A DNA stretch of 64,000 nucleotides from an uncultured SAR116 cluster alpha proteobacterium (GTDB lineage Bacteria > Pseudomonadota > Alphaproteobacteria > Puniceispirillales > Puniceispirillaceae). The stretch covers positions 1 through 64,000 of the forward strand of contig CACCQD010000004.1 in NCBI GenBank assembly GCA_902547925.1, given 5' to 3'. Of this stretch, positions 48,996-57,136 are shown piece after piece. Position numbers and translations under genes: made by a program. Each line of letters starts with the position of its first letter. The stretch's first letter is position 1. The notes beneath the pieces are model-generated. The model saw only the letters and a program-made list of their open reading frames with translations. It was not told the DNA's origin and ran no database searches.

Positions 48996-49211
48996 ATGTA
49001 TATTGAGATGAGTCGTTCTGAAGTTGTTAAAGGCGAAGAGCGGCAATTTGAACAGTCATCTATAGAGAGACATTACAAATTAAAAGATATCCCAGGATAT
49101 CTTAGTGCTCACTTTGTTCGCGGTGGGACCAATGGCGTTGTCACTTTTTACTCGTTGCACACGAGATGGACCAGCAAAGACGAATTTTTAAACTGGTGCA
49201 CAGGCGAATGA
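48996..49211 (+). CDS. Short antibiotic-biosynthesis-monooxygenase (ABM/IsdG-like) protein
   Basis: 71 aa from ATG 48996, with GGGGGAG just upstream; the track used a TTG. MYIEMSRSEVVKGEERQFEQSS..PGYLSAHFVRGG..FYSLHTRWTSKDEFLNWCTGE follows the pattern of the ferredoxin-like ABM fold found in heme-degrading IsdG/HmoA enzymes. It is 25-30 residues shorter at the C-terminus than most, so it may be a truncated or minimal form. The upstream Fur-type palindrome would fit a heme/iron role. That is an inference. Confidence 0.6.
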   Translation: MYIEMSRSEVVKGEERQFEQSSIERHYKLKDIPGYLSAHFVRGGTNGVVTFYSLHTRWTSKDEFLNWCTGE

Positions 49212-49564
49212 TTTTAATACCTTGATGTACTAAGTCGTGAGAAATTCACATAGGTTCAACCATGCTGATTTAGTGCCGACAAATTCACCCAGCAAATCTC
49301 GCGAAAGCTTGGTTTAAAGCATCCATAATTAGTAATTAGTGACAAAAAGAGGAATTAAACCTTCAGATGGTAATCATTCCACGAGTTGGGCAAAGGCAAA
49401 CAGGACCTTAAATTTTTTAGGCCGGGGATTTGTTATGTGGTTTGTATTGAAAGTCAGTTGGAAAGCTGACGCGCCTACGGAGAAATGGGCGTGACAAAGT
49501 CACCCATTTCTAGAAACGTCAAAAATTGGGAAAACTAGAATCTAAAATTTTGAGGACAACCACA
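49212..49564. other. Spacer with a strong hairpin upstream of the DUF1289 gene
   Basis: About 350 bp with no gene. At 49481-49511, AGAAATGG-GC-GTGAC-AAA-GTCAC-CCATTTCT can form a 13-bp stem with a 2-nt bulge. There is no T run after it. It may be a leader structure for the following gene. Confidence 0.5.
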
Positions 49565-49849
49565 TTGTCGAAAATAATTAGTCCCTGTGTTGGGGTTTGC
49601 AAATACAAGCTAAAGGGACGCTGCTCCGGATGTGGGATGAAAAAAGCTCACAAAAGGGCTTTTAAAAAATTGGACTCAACAAAGAAGCGACAGGATTTCC
49701 TTGCAACGTTAATTTTATACCAAAAAGAGCTTCACCTTTACCAAGACTGGGTCCGCTTGTATCGCAAAAAATGCAGGAAGAAGGGAAAGGAATTCCCCCT
49801 TCAACTAGAAATCTCCGAGCAGCCCCAACTGCAAAAGCTGCGCGACTAA
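49565..49849 (+). CDS. DUF1289 family cysteine-rich protein
   Basis: 94 aa starting at TTG 49565 (SKIISPCVGVCKYKLKGRCSGCGMKKAHKRAFKKLDS), chosen because GAGGA stands 8 bp upstream. No in-frame ATG exists. SPCVGVCKY..GRCSGCG is the DUF1289 Cys cluster (CxxxC..CxxC), probably metal or Fe-S binding. The basic C-terminal half is longer than in most members. The function is unknown. It converges on dps with a 4-bp overlap of stop codons. Confidence 0.78.
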   Translation: MSKIISPCVGVCKYKLKGRCSGCGMKKAHKRAFKKLDSTKKRQDFLATLILYQKELHLYQDWVRLYRKKCRKKGKEFPLQLEISEQPQLQKLRD

Positions 49850-50316
49850 GCTAAATGACTTTTAAGCATCCAAGCAAATTTTTCATGCTCGCGCGCTCTG
49901 CCGATACACAAGTCTTCGGTAAGTTTGTCATTTTTCTCGGAGGCAATGTCACACGCCCCGATCAGGGTTTCCGCTAATGTTTCCTGTGCTATTGCCATTG
50001 CCGCAATCATTTCGCGGTCAGTGGCCTCTCCTTCGTGCTCTTCCACCTTGGACCGCGCAACCATGCCAGATAAAGTGCCCTGAGCATGGCCGCCAATTGC
50101 CTTTATACGCTCCGCTAAATCATCCTGACCCTCGAAATGATCCTCGTAAATTCTTTGAAATAAATCGTGGAGGGGCCCGAAAGCCATACCAGTAACATTC
50201 CAATGGAAGTTCTGTGCAAGCATAGTAGTCACTGTCGTTTCCGCTACCGCTTGATTAAGCGCGTCAACGATTGCAAGTGACGCTTGCGGGATTTCATGGC
50301 CTTTTATCAGTTCCAT
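49846..50316 (-). CDS. dps: Dps family ferritin-like DNA-protection protein
   Basis: 156 aa from ATG 50316 (MELIKGHEIPQASLAIVDALNQ), with GGAG upstream. The ferroxidase ligands sit in LAQNFHWNVTGMAFGPLHDLFQRIYEDHFEGQDDLAERIKAIGG (His, Asp and Glu residues at the dimer interface). It stores iron and removes peroxide inside a 12-mer shell. The AT-rich surroundings and its place in module M4 indicate island cargo. Confidence 0.9.
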   Translation of the reverse strand: MELIKGHEIPQASLAIVDALNQAVAETTVTTMLAQNFHWNVTGMAFGPLHDLFQRIYEDHFEGQDDLAERIKAIGGHAQGTLSGMVARSKVEEHEGEATDREMIAAMAIAQETLAETLIGACDIASEKNDKLTEDLCIGRAREHEKFAWMLKSHLA

Positions 50317-50407
50317 AATTATCTCCATCGAATTGGGCTATACAGACTGACATATAGCTATTTGCCATTTAAATACAAGATTTTCTATTTGGCATTGAGA
50401 AAATTAA

Positions 50408-50830
50408 TTATCGTAATGACATGCATATTTTCTCAACAAGATAGAGAAAATGAGGGTGGACTCTCCGGCTGAGCCTCGACGATAACAAGAACTTTGTGCT
50501 TGCCTCGTCCGCTGAAATATAGCTCTCAAATATCCGGATGAGCCAAGCCTCATCAAAAGTCAGTTCATCGCACCCGGGGTCACTAAACTTTGCAGAGCAC
50601 CCCAACAAAGATGGTAACCCACGGATTAACGTTTCAATGTGCGCTGATAGTGCGGCCTCATCCTGCGACTTCAATAAGTCACACGCTCTTATTAAGTCTA
50701 TTTTGGGTTTTGCTCTGCTCAACTGGTATGTAACTCTAAAAAAATCCAGTAACCCCGAACTTTTTCCGGGCATTTGAGAAAAACTTGGTCCAGATAAATC
50801 ATATTTGAGTTTTGAGAGGTTAGCGGACAT
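50408..50830 (-). CDS. Hypothetical protein, island cargo
   Basis: 140 aa, not recognised. It is mostly alpha-helical by appearance, with a hydrophobic-charged pattern (LLDFFRVTYQLSRAKPKIDLIRACDLLKSQDEAALSAHIETLIRGLPSLLG), one Cys pair (CSAKFSDPGCDEL) and a basic C-terminus. There is no signal peptide or membrane segment. The start ATG at 50830 lies 20 bp from the TGA-N9-TCA palindrome it shares with the divergent Sel1 gene. Co-regulation with iron genes is possible but unproven. Confidence 0.6.
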   Translation of the reverse strand: MSANLSKLKYDLSGPSFSQMPGKSSGLLDFFRVTYQLSRAKPKIDLIRACDLLKSQDEAALSAHIETLIRGLPSLLGCSAKFSDPGCDELTFDEAWLIRIFESYISADEASTKFLLSSRLSRRVHPHFLYLVEKICMSLR

Positions 50831-50849
50831 TGTGATTCACTTTTTGCGA

Positions 50850-50866
50850 ATGAGAACTGTTCTCAT
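50850..50866. promoter_or_regulatory. Palindromic operator ATGAGAAC-T-GTTCTCAT between divergent genes
   Basis: Perfect 8-1-8 inverted repeat. Its inner TGA-N9-TCA (50851-50865) matches the spacing of the RirA-type iron-responsive operator of alphaproteobacteria. It sits between the start of the 140-aa protein (-) and the Sel1 protein (+), where a regulator could control both. Confidence 0.5.
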
Positions 50867-50924
50867 AAACTAACTAAAAATGGAGAACTTTCAAGTGTTC
50901 TTTTTATTTAAACACATAAAAATA

Positions 50925-51593
50925 ATGCAGACATATCGTGTGTTGCAAATATCTATAGTCATTGTTTGCGCGGTACTTTCGTCCAACTCTCAGGCCGGTG
51001 ATTATGAGCGTGGGTTTGAAGCCCTCGCATCAAAAGATTATCGAAAGGCTGCCTATTACTTGAGCCTATTTGCCAGTAACGGCGATGCGCGCGCGCAATA
51101 CAACATGGGTATAATGTATCGTGACGGACTTGGTGTTGTGCGTGATCCAAGAGTTGCTCTGTCTTGGCTTCTGTACGCCTCGGCGCAGGGTCACATGCTC
51201 GCTAACTATGCATCAGGCCTTTTAATGCGCGACGGGCCTGTAGATGTGCAAGATTCTGAGCGTGCGCTGCATTATCTTAGCGAGGCAGCATTTCTTGGGC
51301 ATGCGCTTGCACCACTTGAAATTGGCAATATGTATTTTGTAGGCAAGCATGTTTTCAAAGATCGCACGCTTGCATTTGTCTGGTGGAGTCTCAGCGCTGA
51401 TCGAAATGGGCCTGGTGCACAGGCCAACATTGAGAGCCTTACTGACAGTCTTACCACAGAGGAAGTGGCCAAAATCCACGGTATTCTTGCAAAATGTGAT
51501 ATATTGCCTCTACGAGAATGCTTGGCAGAATCTTTGCTGTATTTGGAGCCAGCAGAAGTGGAAAGTGGTGTCGTCTCGCAGCCAAAGCTCTAG
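50925..51593 (+). CDS. Exported Sel1-repeat (TPR-like) protein
   Basis: 222 aa from ATG 50925 (MQTYRVLQISIVIVCAVLSSNSQAGDY), a clear signal peptide. The track start at 50880 would add 15 residues. Sel1-like repeats follow: ARAQYNMGIMYRDGLGVVRDPRVALSWLLYASAQGHMLANYASGLLMRDG, SERALHYLSEAAFLGHALAPLEIGNMYFVGKHVFKDRTLAFVWWSLSADRNG. Such proteins are scaffolds for protein contacts in the periplasm. The partner is unknown. It is the last gene of module M4. Confidence 0.82.
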   Translation: MQTYRVLQISIVIVCAVLSSNSQAGDYERGFEALASKDYRKAAYYLSLFASNGDARAQYNMGIMYRDGLGVVRDPRVALSWLLYASAQGHMLANYASGLLMRDGPVDVQDSERALHYLSEAAFLGHALAPLEIGNMYFVGKHVFKDRTLAFVWWSLSADRNGPGAQANIESLTDSLTTEEVAKIHGILAKCDILPLRECLAESLLYLEPAEVESGVVSQPKL

Positions 51594-51737
51594 GTACTGG
51601 TTTAAGTTTCTAAGATGCGCCAGTTTTTGCGAAGAAGTTGAACAGTAGGGCGGGTGTTATGGGTGTGTTGTGACTACCTCCAACCACCATCGGCTATCAT
51701 GGAGATTCGGAATTTAGTATTATTCGCCCCAAACGCC

Positions 51738-51912
51738 GCCTACTCGCAATCTTGACAAAGGTCCCCAGTAGAGAACAAATCACTGAAAGCGCTCATGAGA
51801 ACAGCGCAAAGGTCACGCTTACATCATTGAAATAGGCGATAATTTGTTCCTGAATTTGATTGTTTGTCAAAACCACGCGGAGGAAAGTGGGGGCTACAAA
51901 AAGTGTGGCGGC
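51738..51912 (-). pseudogene. Fragment of a TRAP DctM large permease gene
   Basis: On the minus strand one frame reads TLFVAPTFLRVVLTNNQIQEQIIAYFNDVSVTFALFS*ALSVICSLLGTFVKIA. This lines up with TATFLSVVLTYSQIPQQIVSYFTDMGATFALFWVALAIICLLLGTFVEIV of the intact dctM at 52675-53946. Only about 58 codons remain, with a TGA inside. It is a divergent relic, not a recent copy of the neighbour. Confidence 0.72.
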
Positions 51913-52053
51913 ACATCCCCAGAGCGTGGTAAGCGTGACGGCCCTAAGTGCGTGCCAGCCACGAGTGCGGGGCGTATGAGCAAGTCACAAGCGCGTTTAG
52001 ATGTGTCTCGCAAGCGGTCTAAAAGCAGGACGTGGGTGGCAAGCCAACTGATT

Positions 52054-52240
52054 TGGCGACCTTTGCAAAAAAGCGCTAGGCAAGGGCATAAATCTGTCCC
52101 AGTTTATCCTAGGTTTCTGGCTCCCAACGACTGCCAACAACTGCCAAAATATCCCAGAATTTAGTACTTTTTACCCCCAGAAACCGCTAATTATGCCCTT
52201 TCACGGTGGCAACAGGGGTTCGAATCCCCTATGGGATGCC
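52054..52240. repeat. Module right end, copy C, outer island boundary
   Basis: TGGCGACCTTTGCAAAAAAGCGCTAGGCAAGG..AGGTTTCTGG..CCAACGACTGCC..ATCCCAGAA..CCCCAGAAACCGC is followed by the tRNA 3' copy GCCCTTTCACGGTGGCAACAGGGGTTCGAATCCCCTATGGGATGCC (52195-52240). It is collinear with 45815-45993 and marks the distal end of the array. Confidence 0.85.
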
Positions 52241-52265
52241 GGCGTTTTTAGACGTATACGCATAG

Positions 52266-52578
52266 TCGACAGACACGAAAACGGGGGTGATGTATGAAAG
52301 GGGTGAGGGCGTTGTTCAGGATTACGGGCAGGCGGCGCGATGTTACCGCCGGGCCGCCGAACAGGGATATGCCATAGGTCAGAATAATTTGGGTGTGATG
52401 AATGGATTAGGAGAAGGCGTTGGTGCAGAATTATGTCACCGCCCATATGTGGGGCAATATCGCGCGGGCCAACGGATATAACAGTGCAAAGTTGGTTGAT
52501 GCTTTTGAGCAACTGATGAGTAAAGACCAGATTGCCGAAGCGCAGCAGCGCGCCAGTGACTGTATGGCAAATCAATAA
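52266..52578 (+). pseudogene. Frameshifted Sel1-repeat protein remnant at the island edge
   Basis: TGVMYERGEGVVQDYGQAARCYRRAAEQGYAIGQNNLGVMNGLGEGV is one Sel1 repeat in the frame of 52287. After a 1-nt slip near 52420 the next frame continues LVQNYVTAHMWGNIARANGYNSAKLVDAFEQLMSKDQIAEAQQRASDCMANQ to a TAA at 52576. This is the usual C-terminal end of Sel1 proteins. The N-terminal part and signal peptide are gone. It abuts the last att copy, so the gene may have been cut by island insertion. Confidence 0.78.
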
Positions 52579-52674
52579 AAAAATTTTCGGGGAGGGGGCA
52601 GAGCAGGCCGGGTGGTTCGAGATGGGCGTAGCCGGTTGCGGCGTTGGCGATTTATCGGGTGATTTATGTGGTCA

Positions 52675-53946
52675 TCATTTGGTCAGCAGAGACGGGAGCC
52701 AGGTGGAGGCTTCGGGGATCAGGATCATCAAAATCCCGTACAGAATGCCGACACCGACAAACAGCGGCACCTCGCGAAATGCCTTGGCTGGGTTTTCCTG
52801 AATGACGCTGGCGCTAGTGTAAATGCCGACACAGACCGGCGGGGTGATCATGCCGATCCCGGCAAAGGCAACAAACACCACATAGAGATGCAGCAGGCTC
52901 TGGTTGAAGGACAAGGTGATCGCGGCAAAGATCGGCACGGTGAGATAGAAAACTGGAACGATCTCGACAAAGGTGCCGAGCAGGAGGCAGATGATCGCCA
53001 GCGCCACCCAGAACAGCGCAAATGTTGCGCCCATATCGGTGAAATAGCTGACGATCTGTTGCGGGATCTGGCTGTAGGTCAGGACCACGCTGAGGAAGGT
53101 GGCGGTCGCAATGATGGCGAAAATGATCGCGGTGATCGTCGCTGTTTCCCTTAGCGCAAGGCACAGCGAGGCGAAGGTCAGCTCCCGGTAGATGAAAAAT
53201 CCCATTATGATTGCCCAGACGCCAGCAACGGCGGCTGATTCAGACGGGGTCAACAGGCCGGCATAAATGCCGCCAAGAATGATGATCGGGGTGAATAATC
53301 CGGGCAGTGCGCCAAGAAAGCTGCGCCAGCGTTCCACCGCCGAGGCCGGTTCCGGGTTGCGTATGTTGCGGCATTTGATCAGCACAACAATGACCATGAA
53401 GGCAAGCAGGATCAGCCCCGGGACCACCCCGGCGGCAAAGGTCTGGGAGACCGGAACATTGGTCAGCGCGCTGAACAATATCGCGGCGTTTGAGGGTGGG
53501 ATCAGCGCCTCGAGAAGCGCCGCCGAGGCCGCCAGAACGATGACAAAGGGGCGGGGATATCCCTGTTCGATCATCTTTGGCATCATGATCGTGCCGACAG
53601 CGGTGATGGCGGCCAGAATGGAGCCACAAAAGGCGGCAAAAAACCCCATGGCGATCACCATTGCAATGCCAAGGCCGCCCGGCCAATGGCCGACAAGTGC
53701 CGTGGCGAAACCCACCAGACGTTTGGCAGCTCCGCCCCGGAGCATCACCATCCCGGCGAAAATGAACAAAGGCACGGCAACCAGAATATGCTTTGTCATC
53801 GCGCCGAAGGAGACCTGAATCAAGGTTGACCAGGGAAGCCCAAGGCCAAGAATGGCGGCGGCCGAGCTGCCGATGCCGAATACCAGAAAAATCGGCACCG
53901 ACATGAGCAGCAGCAGGAGCGAGGCGACGATTGCAAGCGCGTACAT
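52675..53946 (-). CDS. dctM: TRAP transporter large permease (DctM family)
   Basis: 423 aa with about 12 hydrophobic helices. DctM-typical stretches are FGAMTKHILVAVPLFIFAGMVM, GFFAAFCGSILAAITAVGTIMMPKM, EALIPPSNAAILFSALTNVPVSQTFAAGVVPG and FAGIGMITPPVCVGIYTSASV. It is the ion-coupled transport subunit of a tripartite system with the DctQ and DctP genes just upstream on the same strand. dctQ ends 3 bp before its start. Confidence 0.95.
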   Translation of the reverse strand: MYALAIVASLLLLLMSVPIFLVFGIGSSAAAILGLGLPWSTLIQVSFGAMTKHILVAVPLFIFAGMVMLRGGAAKRLVGFATALVGHWPGGLGIAMVIAMGFFAAFCGSILAAITAVGTIMMPKMIEQGYPRPFVIVLAASAALLEALIPPSNAAILFSALTNVPVSQTFAAGVVPGLILLAFMVIVVLIKCRNIRNPEPASAVERWRSFLGALPGLFTPIIILGGIYAGLLTPSESAAVAGVWAIIMGFFIYRELTFASLCLALRETATITAIIFAIIATATFLSVVLTYSQIPQQIVSYFTDMGATFALFWVALAIICLLLGTFVEIVPVFYLTVPIFAAITLSFNQSLLHLYVVFVAFAGIGMITPPVCVGIYTSASVIQENPAKAFREVPLFVGVGILYGILMILIPEASTWLPSLLTK

Positions 53947-53949
53947 GGG

Positions 53950-54507
53950 TTAGATCTTCTCCGGGCTTTCGGTCGGGCTTTTGGGGGAGCTTTTGGGGGA
54001 GGGTGGGCCACCCAGCGCCACGAGTTCAGCCAAGATCAGCTCCAGCGCGAATAAAATCATGATCCCGAAGCCGCAGGGAAAGGCCAGATACACCCACCAG
54101 ACCGGGATTTCGATTTCCAGCTCCATCACCTGTCCCAGCATGAAATAGAGGCTGGTGGCCTCAATCCCAGCGACAAGAAAGACGATGGATGACAGCAGGG
54201 TGATCACCGCGATGATCAATCTGGTGATTGATAATTGCCTGTGGGCGAGAAGGTTGTTCAGAATGTCGACCTTGATATGGGCACCCGATTTTAGCAACGG
54301 CCCTAGAAGTGGAAAGACAAGCCAGCTGGTGAGGATTGGTGGCAGTTCGATGAACCAGTCATAGCCAGTGCCGGAGGCGTATCTGATCAGCGCGCTCAGG
54401 AACAGCGCAAGCACCATGTTGGCGACAATGAAAATCGCCAGCAGGTAAATCGCTTTCTCAAGCCATTCATTCAGTGTGGACACAGACGCAAGCGCTGCTT
54501 TCAACAC
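53950..54507 (-). CDS. dctQ: TRAP transporter small permease (DctQ family)
   Basis: 185 aa with four membrane helices. It contains the Arg-Tyr and Trp features of DctQ (LFLSALIRYASGTGYDWFIELPPILTSWLVFPLLGPLLKSGAHIKVDIL). The C-terminus carries a Ser/Pro/Lys microrepeat (PPSPKSSPKSPTESPEKI), another example of short repeat growth. It lies between dctP and dctM in one operon. Confidence 0.92.
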   Translation of the reverse strand: MLKAALASVSTLNEWLEKAIYLLAIFIVANMVLALFLSALIRYASGTGYDWFIELPPILTSWLVFPLLGPLLKSGAHIKVDILNNLLAHRQLSITRLIIAVITLLSSIVFLVAGIEATSLYFMLGQVMELEIEIPVWWVYLAFPCGFGIMILFALELILAELVALGGPPSPKSSPKSPTESPEKI

Positions 54508-54543
54508 AGCGCCTGCCTCATGGTTTTGGGTGCGGGATGCACG

Positions 54544-55572
54544 CTAGTTGGACGCATATTGCTGGGCCTTGGCCAGCGTATCCTCATCGAACATGTCTGC
54601 CATGGCCGGCATCACCTCATCCTGCATCAATTTATCGAATTTTGCTTTCTCGACACCGCTGAGTTCGGTGACAATTCCGCCCCGCTCGACAAATTTCTTC
54701 AAGGTGTCCTCACCCGCGCCCAGAATGGTGTCGGTTGCAATCTGGCCGACCTCGGCGCCAACAGTCAGAACCAGCTCCTGCAGATCGTCAGGAAGGCTGT
54801 TCATCCAGTCTCGGTTGGCCATGATGTAGGCATCGGCAAAATACTGATATGGCTTTTGGCCATAGGCCAGATATTCCCACCAGCTGTAGGCCTCAATTGA
54901 TCCCGGAGGGCTGTTGATCGTATCAATCATGCCGGTCTGCAGAGAGGTGTAGACCTCGCCGGTGGGCAGTGAGACAGCGTTGGCACCAAGCGCCTTCCAC
55001 ATCGGAAGCTCACTTTTCAGCAGGCGGCGGGCTTTCAGCCCCTCCATCACCTCAATGCCAGTCAATTCGCGGGCGCTGCTGAAGGTCATCACCGGACCGA
55101 CAGGATTATACATGATCAACTGCGAGTTGCTCTTTCTGGTGATGTCACCCCAGATTTCACGGCCTTTGTCCGAATTCAGGAAAAATCCACGCTGCTGTTC
55201 ATAGGAGGCAAACAGACCGGGATAGGAGGCAACATTGAAATTCTTGTTGATCGGCGGAAAGCTGACAACGCCGACAACGCCTCCCAACTCAACAGCGCCG
55301 GAGGTGATGGCGCCAAGAACCTCTCTGATGCCGAACAGCTGTTTGGAGGGATAATATTCGATCTTCAGCCGCCCATCAGACCTTTTTGTCACCTCATCGG
55401 CAAACATCTGTGAATGGATCGAGCTTTGGTGGGTCGGACTCCAATGTCCGGACATCCGCGCGACAATCTGGTCGGCAACCGCCTGAAATGAAGTGAGCGA
55501 CATTGTCAGGGCGATGCCCAATGCAGCCGGTTTGTTGGCGCCACGAAAGGTGGCCGAAAGAAGCCTTCTCAT
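54544..55572 (-). CDS. dctP: TRAP transporter solute-binding protein (DctP family)
   Basis: 342 aa with a signal peptide (MRRLLSATFRGANKPAALGIALTMSLTSFQAVAD). DctP features are FADEVTKRSDGRLKIEYYPSKQLFGIREVLGAITSGAVELGG, the binding Arg region SARELTGIEVMEGLKARRL, and LPTGEVYTSLQTGMIDTINSPPGSIEAYSWWEYLAYG. The Ser/Trp-rich binding segment suggests a carboxylate or keto acid. The exact ligand is unknown. First gene of the dctPQM operon. Confidence 0.94.
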   Translation of the reverse strand: MRRLLSATFRGANKPAALGIALTMSLTSFQAVADQIVARMSGHWSPTHQSSIHSQMFADEVTKRSDGRLKIEYYPSKQLFGIREVLGAITSGAVELGGVVGVVSFPPINKNFNVASYPGLFASYEQQRGFFLNSDKGREIWGDITRKSNSQLIMYNPVGPVMTFSSARELTGIEVMEGLKARRLLKSELPMWKALGANAVSLPTGEVYTSLQTGMIDTINSPPGSIEAYSWWEYLAYGQKPYQYFADAYIMANRDWMNSLPDDLQELVLTVGAEVGQIATDTILGAGEDTLKKFVERGGIVTELSGVEKAKFDKLMQDEVMPAMADMFDEDTLAKAQQYASN

Positions 55573-55653
55573 CTATTCCTCCATTATTTATTTTTAATTC
55601 ATTTAGACAAAACGTTCGCAGTGCGCGGATGGTCTGTCAATCATGTCTGGCCG

Positions 55654-55690
55654 AATTTTTGGTGTAAATTTTTTGGTGTGAATTTTGGGG
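55654..55690. repeat. Imperfect tandem repeat in dctP / hydroxylase spacer
   Basis: AATTTTTGGTGTAAATTTTTTGGTGTGAATTTTGG repeats a ~15-bp unit inside the 288-bp divergent spacer (55573-55860), which must hold promoters for both directions. No clear operator is seen. Confidence 0.6.
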
Positions 55691-55860
55691 ACGTGTTGGT
55701 GAAATGGTGTTGGAATTGCTGGAGCCCAGTAATAGGTCAATAAGCAACGTGCCAATGCTTGCGTGATAACGCAATTTAAGGAATGCTTGCACCGTGACCG
55801 TTGAAAATTGGTTCACGATCAGTGTTAGTTCAGGGTTAGGTTTGGGGTGAGGGTATAAAG

Positions 55861-56871
55861 ATGGCACAGCCAGAGCCGCGAAAAGAGTGGAACTACGCGC
55901 CGGAGCTACCGGTTGGCAATAATCCGCTGTTTGACTGGCCGATGAATACTCGGGCGATTTTAATCTATTACCGGGACAGCTGGCTGACCCTGTCGGAGGT
56001 CAGCCTGTTTGCCATTTTGGCGGTCGGTGGCTGGTGGGTGCATCAGGCCGGGCTTGGTGGTGTTGGATATCTGGTTGGTGTTGGAAATGTTGGCGGGCTC
56101 GAATGGGGGTGGGCCATCCAGGTGTGGCTGCGCAATCTGTTTTTGCTGGTGCTGTTCGCCGGTGGCTTTCACTGGTTGCTGCATCACCGCCAGATCCAGG
56201 GAACAGAGCGCAAATATGTTAGCCGGTTCGGGCATCGCGGCGGCGCGCGCTTTTCCTTTGGCACCCAGCTTTACGACAATATGTTCTGGTCTCTGGCGAG
56301 TGGTCTGTCGTTCTGGACAGCCTATGAGGTTGGCTTGTTCTGGGCGCAGGCGCGCGGCTTTGCGCTGGTGATCAGTTTTGCCGAAAACCCTGTCTGGTTT
56401 GTCTCGCTGTTCGGGCTGACCGGATTCTGGGTAGCGTTTCATTTTTACTGGGGGCATCGGTTGCTCCATTTCGGGCCGCTTTATCGGTATGTGCATGCGC
56501 TGCATCATCGCAATGTTAATGTCGGACCGTGGTCGGGCATTTCGATGCATCCGCTTGAACATGCGATCTATTTCAGCTCTATGCTAATCCATCTGGTGGT
56601 GCCAACGCACCCGATGCATGTGATGTTTCATGGCTATATGCTGGCGCTCTCTGCGGTGTTTGGGCATACCGGATTTCATGCGCTGCTGATCCGGAACCGG
56701 GAGCGACTGATGCTGGGACATTTTCATCACCAGCTGCATCACCGCTACTTCGAGTGCAATTACGGCAGTGTCGATTTTCCGCTCGACAAGGTGTTTGGCA
56801 CATTTCACGATGGCAGTGAGGCCGCGCGCAAACAGCTTCGCACACGCGTTGATACCCGCATTGACGAATAA
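55861..56871 (+). CDS. Fatty acid hydroxylase / sterol desaturase family membrane protein
   Basis: 336 aa with several membrane segments. The di-iron histidine boxes are FYWGHRLLHF, YVHALHHRNV and HFHHQLHHRYFECNYG, with an additional FGHTGFHALL, matching the FA_hydroxylase superfamily. It probably oxidises a lipid acyl chain or an isoprenoid at the membrane. The substrate is not determinable. It diverges from the dctPQM operon. Confidence 0.87.
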   Translation: MAQPEPRKEWNYAPELPVGNNPLFDWPMNTRAILIYYRDSWLTLSEVSLFAILAVGGWWVHQAGLGGVGYLVGVGNVGGLEWGWAIQVWLRNLFLLVLFAGGFHWLLHHRQIQGTERKYVSRFGHRGGARFSFGTQLYDNMFWSLASGLSFWTAYEVGLFWAQARGFALVISFAENPVWFVSLFGLTGFWVAFHFYWGHRLLHFGPLYRYVHALHHRNVNVGPWSGISMHPLEHAIYFSSMLIHLVVPTHPMHVMFHGYMLALSAVFGHTGFHALLIRNRERLMLGHFHHQLHHRYFECNYGSVDFPLDKVFGTFHDGSEAARKQLRTRVDTRIDE

Positions 56872-56890
56872 GCGAATAGGCGAATAAGGA

Positions 56891-57136
56891 ATGGCCAAGA
56901 GATTTACGGTGAGTTCAAACCCGCAGCACGACCAAAGCCATAAGGAATATAGCCATGAGGACCGGACTCATGAGGGCCGCATCAAGGCGCGGGGCGCATT
57001 CGCGTCGCTGGCCCGCTGTCCCGCATGCGGCCAACCTGAACAGCTTGTCTGGGTGCATGGGCATGGACAATGCGCGCATTGCCGGATGAATGTCATGCCC
57101 TGCTGCGATGGCGCGGTTTGTGAGAACGGGGTGTGA
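56891..57136 (+). CDS. Small zinc-ribbon protein
   Basis: 81 aa. The C-terminal half RCPACGQPEQLVWVHGHGQCAHCRMNVMPCCDGAVCENG contains CPxC..CxxC pairs of a zinc ribbon plus an extra CC pair. The N-terminal half is polar and repetitive (HKEYSHEDRTHEG), so the true start may be internal. The ribbon pattern with VHGHGQC looks like a conserved small alphaproteobacterial protein of unknown role. It is 19 bp after the hydroxylase and may be co-transcribed. Confidence 0.65.
   Translation: MAKRFTVSSNPQHDQSHKEYSHEDRTHEGRIKARGAFASLARCPACGQPEQLVWVHGHGQCAHCRMNVMPCCDGAVCENGV

Larger units (their letters stand above)
48328..52240. mobile_element. Island module M4: iron/heme-related cargo
   Basis: Starts with left end C and ends with right end C (52054-52240). 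It contains a Fur-type palindrome, an IsdG-like protein, a DUF1289 protein, Dps, an unknown 140-aa protein, a Sel1-repeat protein and a dctM fragment. No integrase gene is found on either strand. Confidence 0.6.

Noticed and set aside
51844-52164. 106-codon plus-strand ORF in module M4
   Set aside because: It runs antisense through the dctM fragment and into right end C, and has no motif of its own.
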